From Todiramphus chloris collaris (lineage: Eukaryota > Chordata > Aves > Coraciiformes > Alcedinidae): a DNA stretch of 64,000 bases. Where the stretch lies: NCBI GenBank assembly GCA_025345505.1, contig JANVCC010000073.1:6505547-6569546 (forward strand), read 5' to 3'. The notes under the pieces were generated by a model that was not told the origin of the DNA, searched no databases, and was given only the letters and a program-made list of their open reading frames with translations. The position numbers were made by a program, and so were the translations under genes. Below are positions 1 through 13,500 of this stretch, in pieces; within the stretch, counting starts at the first letter, position 1, and each line of letters opens with the position of its first letter.

Positions 1-3000
1 ATCTGCAAGACTTGTAGTACCAAGTATCTCAGCATACGCCAAACAAGCTATTTGCTCACAAGGTTGGTGCCTCACCCTTAGCTGGATGGGAGGGATGATA
101 CCCAGCTAACTGGACTAGTCCCAGTACTGCAGCAATTCAAGAGGTGGAACCTGGACCCCAGGGAAAACTGTCCTATCATCTGAATGGAGGAATGCTACTG
201 AAAGCAGAAGGGTGTGGAGAGTGACAGGATGTTAGAATAGTACATTGCTTAATAAAGATGACTATTTTAGCAACAAACAACAAAAAAAAAAAAGAAGAGC
301 TGGAGTGTGGGATGTAGGCTAAGGTCCCTGGGATACTTCAAGAGCACAGGTTACTCACATGTGGATGGGACACTTGTAGAGATTCAGCCCTGCTACACAC
401 ACAGCAGTTTTCATTATTTGGCCCAGATATACACTTCCACAATGTGCCAGAGAATGATTGATGTGGCAGCAGTGTTAGTCTCTCCATATTTCTTCCTTTA
501 GCGTGCTCTTGGGGGTTCCGTTGTCAATCAGAGCACAATAAAATGCAACGCATCGGAAAGCTGTTATCACTGGGAATACTTTAGGGGAAACACAGTAGAC
601 TTGGCCCCAAAAACAAGTACTAAGTAGGGTTACCAGGAAGGGTCTTGCTCAGGGCATCTGTCCGAGAAACACCCTCTGCCTGCACTTGAATTTATAAGCA
701 CAAGGGTCTAATCAGAAGGCAACATCTCCCACGACTGTGTAGCCAAGCTTGTAGCAGACATGGCAAAAACCATTCCAGCCACTGTATTAACACATCACTA
801 TGTAATCTGCTAGCAGATGGATAACACTTCTATTAAGACTCAACAGGATATTTCACATCCCACTGTTACTCTAATAGCATTTATTAAACTGAGAACTCAA
901 CAACCACGTTAAGGAAAAAAAAAAACAAAATCTATCTATTGCTGTTTTCCTGAAATTCAAGAAGAAACAAACACTGAGATTACTGGAGTACTACAGATGC
1001 CCAAGCCCTTCCCACTCTCCCCAGAAAGCTGCCCCAAGTCTGGCTGGTGGAGTCGCCCAGCACCACCCCCCAGTTCTGACCAGTTGCACCCAACAAGCAC
1101 AACTGCTAGAGTTCACCTCACCAAAACCACAGTAATCTCCAAAATTTCGCTGACATTGGAGTCCTCATTTAACCTAGTATAAAAAAAAAGGCCAATTATT
1201 TTTTAACAGTACCATAAAAAGCCTATTCTTTTAATGCATTCACACTAATCATTAATAGCTTTTCTATCTCAACTAAACATTTCATTTCAGTAAACCAATG
1301 GCATTATAATGGAAACTCATCTGCTTGTTCTTACACGTATTTAAAAGACAATGGCAGGCATATTTGGCAACAATACTCCCAAGCACTATTATCACCATGA
1401 CTGCTACATAATGTCAAAAGACATCTTTGAAGCTGCATCAATTTTTAGTTTCTATCGACTACAAGCACAAGAGGTTGATCCTGGAACCCAGGCAATCTGC
1501 CAGGCAGGACTGCAACATCTTCCTTGGATCACGTCACCAACCCTTCCTCACCACCTCAGAGCCCATTTTGCTCTTGCATGTCATATTCCCTCCTCCCTGG
1601 CTGCCCTCTGTACACCAAAGGTTTTCTCCCTAAGTAGGTTCACTGACAGTTTCCCTGGTTTATCCTCATAGTACTATTTTATGTAAATAAACCCTTTTCA
1701 GAACACTTCTCATAGTAAAGCAGAAGTAATAAAGTTTTACTGCATAGATATATCAAATCCAGTGAAACATCCTACAGTGATAATATTTTACAGAGATTAT
1801 TTTCTTAAGTAGGATTTTGAAATTTGTTCTGAGCAAACAGACTTGTGTCCCTAAATTTACCAAATGCGCCTGGAACGCACAACGACGCGGATATTCATTT
1901 TAGCATCCATTCAAAAGATGAGATCCCCATCCCTTATATTTGAGCATGCTCTTTAATTTACTAATGGCAATAAAGAGATTTCTCAGCTAGTACAAACACA
2001 GATAGCCCACCTTTCTTAGCACAGAGGACTGACCTCATCAAAAACCCAGGCTGAATCACACCCGAATGCTACTGTTCATAAATTAGAAATCAGTCAGAAA
2101 TAATGAGACTCCCAACTCCTCCTCAAGCCCTATCCACTAATATTTGTTATTTTTATCAATATATTATCTAGTCCTACTGATCAATATTGAAGACAAAAGA
2201 ACTGTAAAAGTATTACATACTTCTAAGTTTATTCATCATCTTACGATTCTATTTGAGCCATAATCAGGTCACATGTGTGTTATGAGCTGTAACTGTATCA
2301 TCCAACACCTACGTAATAATCGAACCAATTTGGGGGTATTTAAGATTCAATATAGTGATACAATGCTTGCAGTGAAGAGACTGTACTGTGTTATTGCAAA
2401 AGCCTATATTCCACAATGCGTATCAAAAAATTTCTATGATAAATTCCATTGATGACTCTTCTCTATTTCACTATTTTGAGACCTTTAATAAATATTTTTT
2501 TCCTTGTATAACATATTGAACAAATTGCCACAACCAGGGAATAAAACTGAAGATAAGAAGAGAATGAGGTGATTAGAAATCCACTTGCAGATCTCATAAG
2601 ATAACCAAACAAGACACTCATTCCCACTCTCCCCCGGCAGAAATAAAGCTGTGTTTATAATCTGTCAAACCAACTAAACCAATTATCTATTAAAAAAAAA
2701 TGCAGACGTTCACTGCTTTCAGAGTTATAGCAATAAACTCAATAAATACCAACTTCACTCTTCACTGGCTACCATGAGTGGAATAATTCCTGAAAGACTT
2801 TGGCCTTTGTCATGATTAATTAATTCATAATGTAAGTATTTAACATGCAGCGACACTCCCCATTTTCTTCATTACTCCTACAACTCCATTGCTAAAGGAG
2901 AGGACAGGAACACAGGGAACTCCTTAGAACCCACAATCATTTGCTCTTTTGTTTGTTTGTTTTTAAAGAATTCAGGCTTTTAGTTCAGAACTGAATGTTT

Positions 3001-6000
3001 CCTCAATATAACATTGGCTTCCCCCATTTTTTCTGTCATTACTACTTATAATCATCAAGAGCCTCAAGCATTCCTTTCCAAATTGAATTTGCTACATTAC
3101 TTGGACCGCCCATCCATCACTAGCCATCCCCTATTCCCTACGGATGCTGGCACGCTCTCCATCATGGTGCTCTGGTGCACATGGGGATGGTTGGAGCACA
3201 GGGCAGGCAGCACAAGGGCAGCCTGCCAAGAGGTGCACCCCAAGGAGACAGCTTCCAGTCTGAAGCTCAGGGGCCAATTTCCTTGCATCAAGATGGGAAA
3301 CCCTGAGAGTACAAGAGAAGTAACAGAATCATAGAGTGAGGAGCTCAAACAGAGTTACCATTCTGTGAAGCATGACACAAGCTGTGCTCCCAAGAGACTG
3401 GCTAAAATAAATTCACTTGGTTTTTTCCCCAGAAATATTTCCAAAGAAGCAATCTTGAACAGACAAAGGAACATATATAGTCTGTGTACAGCTTTATGCC
3501 AAGATCCAGAAGATTACAAGAGCACGCACAAAATTAGGATGGTCAACAGGTTGGAGGGAGAAAAGCAGAGAGTAAGGTACTACCTGAAAACATCAAGTCT
3601 TATTCCTCCTCATCCAAGTACAGGCACCCATGCCAGCAGTCTCACTCTACCAGAACACTGGATTTTCCAGGAACTCCCAAGCATTACAGCTTCTCCAGGT
3701 GGGCCATCCTTTTTTGCCCCCTCTTCCAGCCAGCTTCTACTGTCTCTTTCTTCTCACTTCCTTCCACTAACAGAAAAGCAGTAGCTCTGGGCTTTTCAGA
3801 TGTACATCATTCACCACTGACTGTGATCTATACACTGAAAAAGTGAGAAATGCAGAAAAATGCAGAAAAGCAAAACACCCTCAAAATAGATTTGGAGGGA
3901 TAAGAAAAACTGCTATCATAAATAATGTAGCATCCAGGGGAGTCAGCCTTAGAAACCACTACACTCAGAGCAAGTTTCCAGATGTACAAGGAGTCCAGGC
4001 AATTATGTTCAATTCTTGACTGATTTAATTGGTATGCACAGCAAACCCACAAGACAAACTACAGGCAAAGTTATAATTGCCCTGATTACACAGCTCTACA
4101 AGAAGCTTTCAACAAAATAACGTGCAGCAGTTTTCCTTTATTTATATCTGACACTGAAGAACATCATGGACAATCCATTTTTAAAGCCTCCTCTAAAGAA
4201 GCTATTATCAGAAGCAAAGAATAATAAAAACAGGAGGTGGAAAAACAGTGATTTAGTCAGCACCTTGAAGTATAGCCCATCTGCTTTAATGTCTCTATTT
4301 TGTTTTGTTTATGAAGGCTTAGGTTTTAAAAAAAAAATAGTCCAAGAGTTTTAATGACAAAAATAGCAATTTATGATGGAATTTCTTGATGCCATAATGT
4401 AGCAGTGAAGACCTTCTTTGTTTTTCAAGAGGAAAAGTTGTCTCTCACTAAATAGGCTCACAAAGCAGGGTTTGCAGCACAAACATTACCCTCTAACTTG
4501 AGCCGAATTTCTTCTCCTACTGCTGACATAAATGTCAACTTAATCAATAGGTTAGACGCAACTGTCAAAGTCTTTCCTACACTTATGTTTTATCTTGCTC
4601 TTCAATAGTTAGAGAGGAAGGAAAAATGAGCTACATAAACCAACATAAAGCCAAATGCAGCAAAAAAAAAACCTCTTTCTCCTGGAGCGTGCAAAGATGA
4701 ACCTCTCTCCCAGCTCTTTTTTGTGCTGATGTGCAAAGGCGAGGAGCACAGGACAGCAACACTTCCCTCCCAAGCCCACGTGCTGTCAGCAAAGGCAGGA
4801 GAATGTCATTCCTTGGAGTTCTTCTGCACTAAGGAAGCCCCTTCTCTGCTACTGATGGTCTGTTTCATTCCCAGCTCAGGAGCTCTGTCTACATCAAATA
4901 ATTCATATGTGCACATGGACCAACACAGGTACAGAGAAAACAACACTGAAACCTTAAAATTTTCAAAACTACTATCCATTTTTACCAAAGTGTTTCCCAT
5001 TTCCTAGGTACCCTCACAACACACCTCAAACGGAGATGCACTGTGCAAAGAGTCGGGCTTCTCCTGCTGCTTTGGGTGCAGCCACTCTTGGGTAGATGCC
5101 CAGTCCTTTCAGAGATTCATGATCTTCATATTGAATTGTGTCCTAATTGCTGACTGCATTGTCCAGCCTGTTTAATCAGTCTTCATTAAACACCATCACT
5201 TTTATCACTTTAACAGACTGACCAGTGAAATACAGCCCCTGGTACATGCTAGTCGTTTGGAAGTAAATCAAAGGCTAAATAAGACCTGGATCAATGAGCA
5301 AATTCTGACCCCTGATCAGCAAAGCAAAGCTGCTTCCAAAGAGAGGAAGGCACTGGCTGGAACGTGGAAATGTAGGTGGAAATTCCTGCTCCATCCCAGC
5401 CTCTGTGTGATGTGGAAAAACTCATTTGCCCACGGGTGATCTTCCCAAATAGTACCCAGGTATTTGCTAGAGCTCTCAGGCAGGCCTAAGCAGGACACTC
5501 ATGCCCAAAGGAAGCCTGGCAAGGAAACACAGAGCCTCCTTACACCTTTGTAAAACCACCTGGGTGTTGATTTGCATAACTACCTGCATATAGACAGTCC
5601 TTAATTTCTCCTTCTCTTGACTGTCTCCCATTGGAATGAAACAAAAGCTGAATATACATACTGAGAAAGACAGACTGAACCAGCAGCTCTACTGGCATAA
5701 GTCTGGCACACATTTACTTGGCATACATTTGGTCCAGCAGATTTGTTGCCTCAAAGCTTAAAATAAACTGAAAACAAAGCTGCAGATTCAAAGCTTCACA
5801 CTTCATCCTTGGAAGCCCGGGGTGGTTCTGGAGAATAGCTGTGAAAGCTACAAATGGCAACAATACATTTTTAATAAAATTGCTGGTTTAAATCATTTGC
5901 TTTTAACATCTATTTTGCAAGTCTCGGAGGAAACCAAAAGCCATTTTGTGGCAGCTTCCTCATTTTTATATGTAATGAAGAGTCTCAAAGATCACTCCAG

Positions 6001-9000
6001 CTATAAATATATGTTATGAATGGAGTTTGGTATGGAGGACAATAGCTATAAAATAATGCCTGGGGGAATGAAAAATTTACTGAGGCTTTGATATAACACT
6101 GACAGGCAGAGGCTGAGTGCATTATTTCAGCATCAAGGTAACTTTTCTGTCCCAAGGATGATATTTTACACAGTGATCGCTTGAAAAAACAAACAATATT
6201 TCTTTTATTACACTTCTCAGTATTTTTTCCCCCACACCCACATATTGAAATTACTATAAATCTTATTTGCTCAGGGCAACATTACCCATTTCATTTATTC
6301 GGGCGACACGCTTCCGAGCACATGCTATTTCTTTCTTTTGCCACGCTATTTCCCAATTTTCCAGAAAACCGTGCATATTGTTTTAGCCAGTTAAGGGACA
6401 GAGGGAAGAAATCAGGAGCTCTCGGTACAGCTGTAATGATCCTGACCCCCAAAGAGACCAAGAGCAGCACAATACACAAAATCAATACACCCCTCAACTG
6501 CAGTCACAAATTCTGCATGCGATGGAGGTCCTCTGGCAGCAAGCTGCCAGATGCAAACAGACAGGTTGTTATGCAGCACACACACAGGACACAAGCAGGA
6601 ATCCTCCTGTTTCAAGAGACACTGAAGGAAAAAAACCAACCCAACCAAACACAACAGAGCGCCTTTTAGTGCACCACCTGAGCAGTGCTGGGAGAACCCA
6701 CGAAGACGGGGCATCGCAGCACTAAAAGCAGTTTCCTTTGTGCCCCCGTGGGGAATGTTTCAGGAAGAGTTCCAGCCTGGCCATCACTGCAAAGCAGCAC
6801 ATTGGAACAGCTGGGACAACAAGTGCTTTTAGACAAATGCCCAAGTGCAAGAGCCATTAAGGGAAGCTTGGTCAGCACGGCAGCACTGCCAGCAAAACAG
6901 AGATGCTGGTACACAGCACCGACGGGACATCAGCAGCACCCCGCACACTGCAGCTGCACACCAGAGGGCTGCTGGGCTCAACCCATCTCTCCCCTCACCC
7001 CTTCTCAGTTCAGGAGCTGCAGATAACCTCAGAAAGCTTTCCTCTTGCAGCATTTCCACACACAAAGGCTCTGCCTAGCTCTGAGCATTTAAACAACTAA
7101 ACCCATTCTTGTTTCCCTTGCACTAATGCTGGAGCATCCAGAAGTGAAGGGTACAGAGCAGGTCGAAGGGGCACTTTCAGAGCTACGGGTTTCTCTGAAA
7201 AACAGCTGACAGGCTGGGCAGATACAAGGATACATGAGCAGCAAGAGTCAAATGCTGCAGTACAGAGCAGGCTGCAGTATGTGCCTGTGCTGGCAGGTAG
7301 CAGGAGCACTAGAGAGTTTGTATTTGCCAAGGTTTGTCATAATCTGACTGTATTCCAGCCAGGGAGAACAAGCTCCCTTGACAGGTTTTGCAAAGTTGCT
7401 GCATCTTGAATTTTAGCCACTATTGCATTATGCTCTTTGTTTTCAGACAGACCAGTTCCTGATAGTCCTGAAGTAGCGCAGCTTCTTCAGACAACTCTGA
7501 AGAGCCCAATGTCCCCCTCTGCCTAGGAGAAGTGCTTTAAAACATGAATTACTGTGGCACCTAGAGCTTGGGTTAGAGAGACCAGATACCAGCATATGAA
7601 ATGCCCAGAGAAGAGAAATGGGCATAAAGAGCCTATATGGGCAAGCCCAGCAAAGAGGAAGCTGAGGGTGGATGCCGAGTCACAGTGTCATTACCATCTG
7701 CATGGCAACTTCAGACCAGAACCTACACAGCTCTTCTCCTCTGGACGCAGCACAGAGCTCTGCATTTCTGTCATCTGCTCATCTTTTCTGCTTTCATCAC
7801 CTGCCTGGCCATGCATCTAGGCAGAATGATGGCAACCCTGGTAACTGTCACTGAAACATCCCTGCTGCAATCCAGGATGCAGATCCCACGCTGAGCACTG
7901 TTGCTTGCGATGGCACTACAGCCAGCAGAACAAATGGGGCCAAGGAAGACTGACTGCTTTGCATCATCAAATTACAAAAAGCAGTAGCTGCAGGGAACAC
8001 AGGAGAAGTGGTGTCTCTACTTTCCTCAGACATCCGCTACAGCACCTCACCAAATCACTGAAAAAAAAAAAAAGTTGGAATCAAATTGTCTTGGACAGAA
8101 GCACTGTCAGATGGTTGGAAAGTTAACTGGAAATCATAAGCAGAGAGCAGCAGTCTTCTGAACAAAAAAGGCATAAGTGCTATAAACTTACACATGGGGA
8201 TTAACATTAGACTCCATTTTACACATTTCTTCTGAAGCATCTGGAAGAGCAAGCAAGTAGCACGTTAAATTTGTGACTAGTAGTTGCACAGAACAAAGAG
8301 GAGCCAGTTGGAATCAAAAGTATGATCACACAACCACTTGCAATGCAGCAAACTGAGTATCTTTAACTGGTGTGAAAACATCGCGGCAAGAAAATTAGTG
8401 AGAAAGCATTAAAAGCAAAAGAGATACCTTTCCATTTGGCCAACAAATGTACCGGAATCATGACTTAGGGCCATCTGTTTTCTTAACAGGTTAGATTCTC
8501 CCAAGCAGAGCAGACAAGATCAACAGGGGACATTCTCCTGAGCAAAGCAGATCACAGGGGACATAACAGCTCTCTATGAAGTGAGCCATTATTTGGTAAG
8601 ACCTGGCTCTCTGAAGACTAGACAGATCTCAGTAAAGCCAAAGAAAGGTTTAGAGCAGGGTCTCTATAGTCATTATATCCTGGGAGTTTTTCCTCGTTAA
8701 TTAGGAAGTGATTTTCTCTGAGCTGCAAGGAAGATGGAACGCAATAAAAGCTGACACTTGCAAACGCTAGCAAGAAACAGATGGCCCTGCTCTCAGTCAG
8801 GGAGACAAGGCCATGGATGCCAGTCTCAACCTGTAAACACTATCCCCTTTCTTTTGCATTATATTAATCCGGAATTAAGGTTCCCATAATATAGTCTAGA
8901 CATCACACTCCGGCTGACTTTACTGCTCTCCACTTCACCTTTGTCAAGTCTGTAGCTGAAATACACAAATTTTCCTCTCAAATCTGTCTGCTGTCAATAC

Positions 9001-10255
9001 ACCTCAGGTCTTGCTACACATCAGAGGAATCTTCATTAACAGCCTATGAGCTGTTTAGCACAGCCAGGCACACAGCTGATTAAGTTGCTAGATAAAACAC
9101 ATTACATTTCAGGTCCTAATTCCCTTTATCAACTATAAGAAAACACTCCACACTATAAAATATCAAGCCTTACTGTTAATCTCCAGTAGCACCTACAAGG
9201 TATCAGATGTACAAATTAAGAGATTTACATTTCCTGCAGTAATTTAGGGTCCAAGTGCATCAAGATGCTCTGCAGCTTCTCCCTGGCAGTGTTTGGCTGC
9301 TCAAGGCCTGCTCTGACCTGGCACAGAGGTAACCTGGGATCCAACTGCTGGGAAAGACACAGGAGAGGTCTTGGCTGGGGCCTTTCACCCTTGGTTCAAG
9401 AGGCATCTGTACTCTCAGGGAGATCACGGCTCTGCCTGGCTCAGCATCACCCTCGACTCCCAGCTCTCCTGCCCTTGCAGAGCAGCCTGCCCTCCCTGCT
9501 CCCTGACATCCAACTTGTTTATCCACCATCAGAACAGGGCACCTGCTATTCAGTTATGCTTCACACTAACAGGGGCTAAGTAACCTCTGCTCATCTGTAA
9601 TTAAAGTGCATTGTTGCCAACACAAACTGTTCCCAGCCCCTGCTCTCTAACCAACGCTGGCCCCGGGCCATCATTAGGAGCTGAGCTTGGGCAGGAGACA
9701 GGCAGGCCAGTGAGTCAAAGCACCAAGAACTACGGTGGGTATTGGGGTCGATACTCTGTGCATTCCACCTGCCTCACACCCACCCAGCGCTCACCCTGAC
9801 CCACTGGGCCAGACACACAGCAAAGCACCAGCCTAGAGACATTTTCCCCCCAAGCCCCTGAAAGCTGGAAGTGCTGCTGACCTGCTTCTCCACTCAAGGC
9901 ACAGAGTGGGGTGTTCTCACAGGGGCTCTGCAAAAAAAAGGGAAGAAAAAAGGGCCCTTCAGGCCAGCCCTGCTGAACCCCCAAGGCTCCTCTCTCCGAG
10001 ATAACAGATAACGATTGTGAGCTAATAAGTGGCACACTAATTGACACACTTCACTTGCTTTTCTTTTTTTAAATGGGAAGGGAATGTGGAACATGAGCCA
10101 ACAAGAGAGGAGGTACATCCAGGCACACTGTGCACAACCCAGTGAAGTGTAGAAGTCATCAGCTACCACCCTAATCCTATAAATACAACATAACAGGCTT
10201 AAGTGAGAAACATCAATCTCGTCATCAACGGCACCAAGCCCAACCAGTGCCACTA
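1..10255. other. Intergenic flank with no supported gene
   Basis: AT-rich non-coding DNA. Open frames here are short, overlap on both strands, and lack splice-site context or recognisable protein motifs, so I annotate none of them. A short tandem duplication near 8.5 kb is listed separately. Distal enhancers or a non-coding RNA cannot be excluded from sequence alone. Confidence 0.6.
8495..8563. repeat. Two-unit tandem duplication of about 35 bp
   Basis: Two adjacent imperfect copies share TTCTCC, then AGCA(G/A)AGCAGA, and end in ACAGGGGACA. The second unit is a few bases shorter. This looks like a local slippage or duplication event with no evident function. Confidence 0.6.
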
Positions 10256-10259
10256 GTAA

Positions 10260-10595
10260 CATCTCTCAGAGGCAGAGTCAATGCTATTTCATTTTTTTTA
10301 ATGACCTAGACAGCATTCTCAGCAAGTTTGCAGACACCACCAGATTGAGAACAGTGCTTGAAATTCTGCTTAGATATTTGCATGTCAGGGTTGCTGGGTT
10401 TTCTCCACCACGCAGGTGATCAAAGACCAGAACAGGAACCAGGTGGGTGGGGAGGCTTTATCCTTGAAGATACTTCCAACCCCTAACATTCTGTGAAGTT
10501 TTAAGGGGCCTCTGAAGATCAAGTCCACCCCCCCCCCCGCCAGAGCAGGGCAAAACTTAGCTGAACAAAACTCTGAGCAGCCTGAATAGATGACA
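10260..10595. mobile_element. Two abutting CR1 LINE fragments in opposite orientation
   Basis: From about 10,260 to 10,500 the + strand carries CR1 text: an 'aatgacctagaca...agcaagtttgcagacaccacc' type segment, then the characteristic 3' end with 'acttccaacccctaacattctgtgaa'. From about 10,500 the reverse orientation starts ('aggggcctctgaagatcaagtccacc'), followed by a run of C. The pair suggests a nested or head-to-head insertion of old, 5'-truncated elements. Exact borders need a repeat library. Confidence 0.6.
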
Positions 10596-10599
10596 CCCA

Positions 10600-13500
10600 G
10601 AGGTCCCTCACAAACAAATTTATATTAACTGATGCTGTAGTAAAATATCAACAGCAAGGCCTGTGCTTCTGTCTACCCCTTATGCAATATTAACACAAGG
10701 GGTTATAGAAACCTGAACATCCTGAATAACACCCTATTATTTTAACAAAAAAGAAACCTGAAGATATCTAACATCTGACACAAACTAAATTAGATTTTAC
10801 TCCATACTAAGTTGCAACAAACAGTCTAATTAAAGTACAGAAACTTCCTCACATCACATTGCCTCTCCTTAACAGCAATTGTTACCATGACACCTTTTAA
10901 GCTCAGTAGCCACTTCTCAAGGAGAATTATGCAAGCAATACAAGTTCTTCTCAGAATTAGGTACAACCTTGGTCAGCTATTTTATAGACTGAAAGCAAAA
11001 CAAAACCCAAAACCCACACGCAATAAAACTGACAGCCAACGTGAGCAATTACTTATCGAAATAAAAGCACATTTTCCCCCGTGTCCCAAATGCTCTAGAT
11101 TGTCTGCCCATGGTTTTTGCAAGCAGACTAATTCTCAGCCTGCCTTTCTTTGCCTACACAAGTTCAGTTTGCCGAGATAAACTGTTGCCTGTAGTTGCAC
11201 CAAATCTGCAGGAAGAGAAAAAAGATCTCCTTACGGTAATGCTGCTAGAAAAGAGCAAACCACAAAAACATCCCTTTTAGCCATAATGCAATGAAGGAAT
11301 TAATAAATAATAACGGGTTAAATTATTGAAGTGTATCATTTCAGAATCTTCTTGTTCAGCAGTAGATGTTTTCCTCCCTTAGCTCTTTACGGTGTGCAGG
11401 TGGAGCAGAGGTAGAGGGTGACATATTTGCAGCTGCATTTAGATAGCACAGTTTCTCAACCACTGAGTATTCCACTGACATCTTAAAGTTGGTAATTCTG
11501 ACAGCAAATAGCAATTAAAAGATCAGTAGGACCTGACTGTCCTAAAGCCTTGGCTTAAGGAAGGCCTCAGCTTATTAACATGATACCAGCTTTCAAAATA
11601 AATACAGAAGTCTCTCCTTGCTTTCAAAGTATGTAGCAGCATTTTATATATATATATATATATATGAACAGCTCAAGACCTACAAAGAATTTTTCTGCTT
11701 AGATGGCATTTTTCTTTATAAGTAATTATGGCACTAATGATTCGATTAAAGTCAATAAGTACTCAAAAAACATTCAAGAAGTTTATTCTATGTAAAGGAT
11801 CATTACTTCTTAAGGATAAGGTTCTATGGAAATACAGACCATAAATCTTCCTCTTTGATAAAAAAAAACAAAACACATACTTATCAGGATATTTAGGTTG
11901 AAACATTTATCAGAAAAACAAAGCTCAACTAACTACAACCCTGTGTTCTTTCAGCACAGTACTGAAGTGCAAACAAATGAAAGCTGCAGCCACAGAATGT
12001 CTCAGCAGAGTTTGGTAGCTTTTTAGTGCTGTTTTGCCCTGGGAAGGAGAGGGTGACATCTGAATTGTGTTCCCCGAGTCCCCACACACCGTGCAAGACT
12101 GCAGCACCCAGCAGAGGGGAACCACGAAGGCCCCTTTGCTAAACAGGGAGCCCTTTACGAGGCTTCAGCTGCACCATAACCCTGTTGTTGTAACACGCAC
12201 TGGGACCAGTGTCACTGCTCAGTATGGAACCCAGAGGAAAAAATAACACCACCCCTCCCTCTCACGTCCTCCCCTCCGTGGTTTATTGGTTCTCTCTCAT
12301 GTTCAGGGCTATCTATTGTTATCAATCTGACTCCAGTGATAAGTAATGGGAATTCCCAAGCACATAACAGGAGTCTCTTAAGGTTGTCAGCCAGAAGTGC
12401 TGGGAGCACAGAAAGCCCCTTTCTCCAACACGCTTTGTCTCTCAGCTGCAGAGATGCACCTCCCCACACACCTTGAAAAGCATCTTGAGACTTTTTGTTC
12501 ACAAAGCTCTTTGAGCCACTGCCTCTGTTTTTTTTTTTTTAACCATCTCTGTTACCCAGTACCTTTCCCCCAGCTGTCATTGTCACTACCTGCAGTGTGT
12601 TTTCTACTGACACACAAAAGCTGTTGACCTGGCCAGCAAAGGAAATTGCAGATTCTCTAGGAACATACTTGTCTTTAAGCTTTGCTATAAAGAAGCCTGT
12701 CTAACCCCAGGATTAAGGCCACAGAACTCACAGGTTCAGATCCTTGTTTGCCAGAGGAAAATCAAGGACAGGAGTCCAAGGAGGATGTTCTGGCAACAGG
12801 CTACTTGGGACAAAGTAGAGAAAGCAATGTTTGCACTCTAAGGCAGATCTACTCCCCGTTGAATAGTTACACAATCACTGGCCAGAGAGAAGCACAGTAC
12901 TCAACTAGAGGAAAACAATCCTTTTTCCCCTCCCCCAGTTTATTGCTATTCTGTGTAACTCCGGATTACCAGTTCCTCAAAACCTAAAGTAAAAAACCTA
13001 AAGCTTCCCCAAAACCTAAAGTAAAAACATTGTACTCACTCTTTCTTCTCCCAGCAGCCGGGTGTTCCCATCTCCAAAGAGCACATGGCCTAACAGTCAG
13101 TGCACTCACCCCTCCTAAAGAAAAAAAACAATATCAGTCTTCCCCTAATACCACCTTCCCCTTCTACTGCACAACAGAGACCCTACTCTCCTACACAGGC
13201 CCTAACAAATACCTATTAAACCAGAAGCTATGCTCAAAACAAGCACAGAAAGACTTTCTTTCAGGAAGCACAGGGAGACAAGAGCCCCAGTTAGAAACTG
13301 GGCAACCCAGCACAGATGTGGTTTACCTCTCTCTGAGCCAGGCAGCAGAATTTAAGGCACCTGTGTCACTTAACAAAAATCAAATCCACCTGAAGACACG
13401 AGCCCCTCTGGGGTTAATAGGGTTACAAGGATTTGAACTTTGGACTCACAGGTACCAAAAGTAATAGCTTGTCCCATATCTGTCTTCTTGAGGATCTAAT

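Noticed and set aside
12730-12765. tRNA B-box-like GGTTCAGATCC, and a reverse-strand partner GTTCAAATCC near 13,430
   Set aside because: No A box at the right spacing, and no cloverleaf could be drawn. Not called as tRNA genes.
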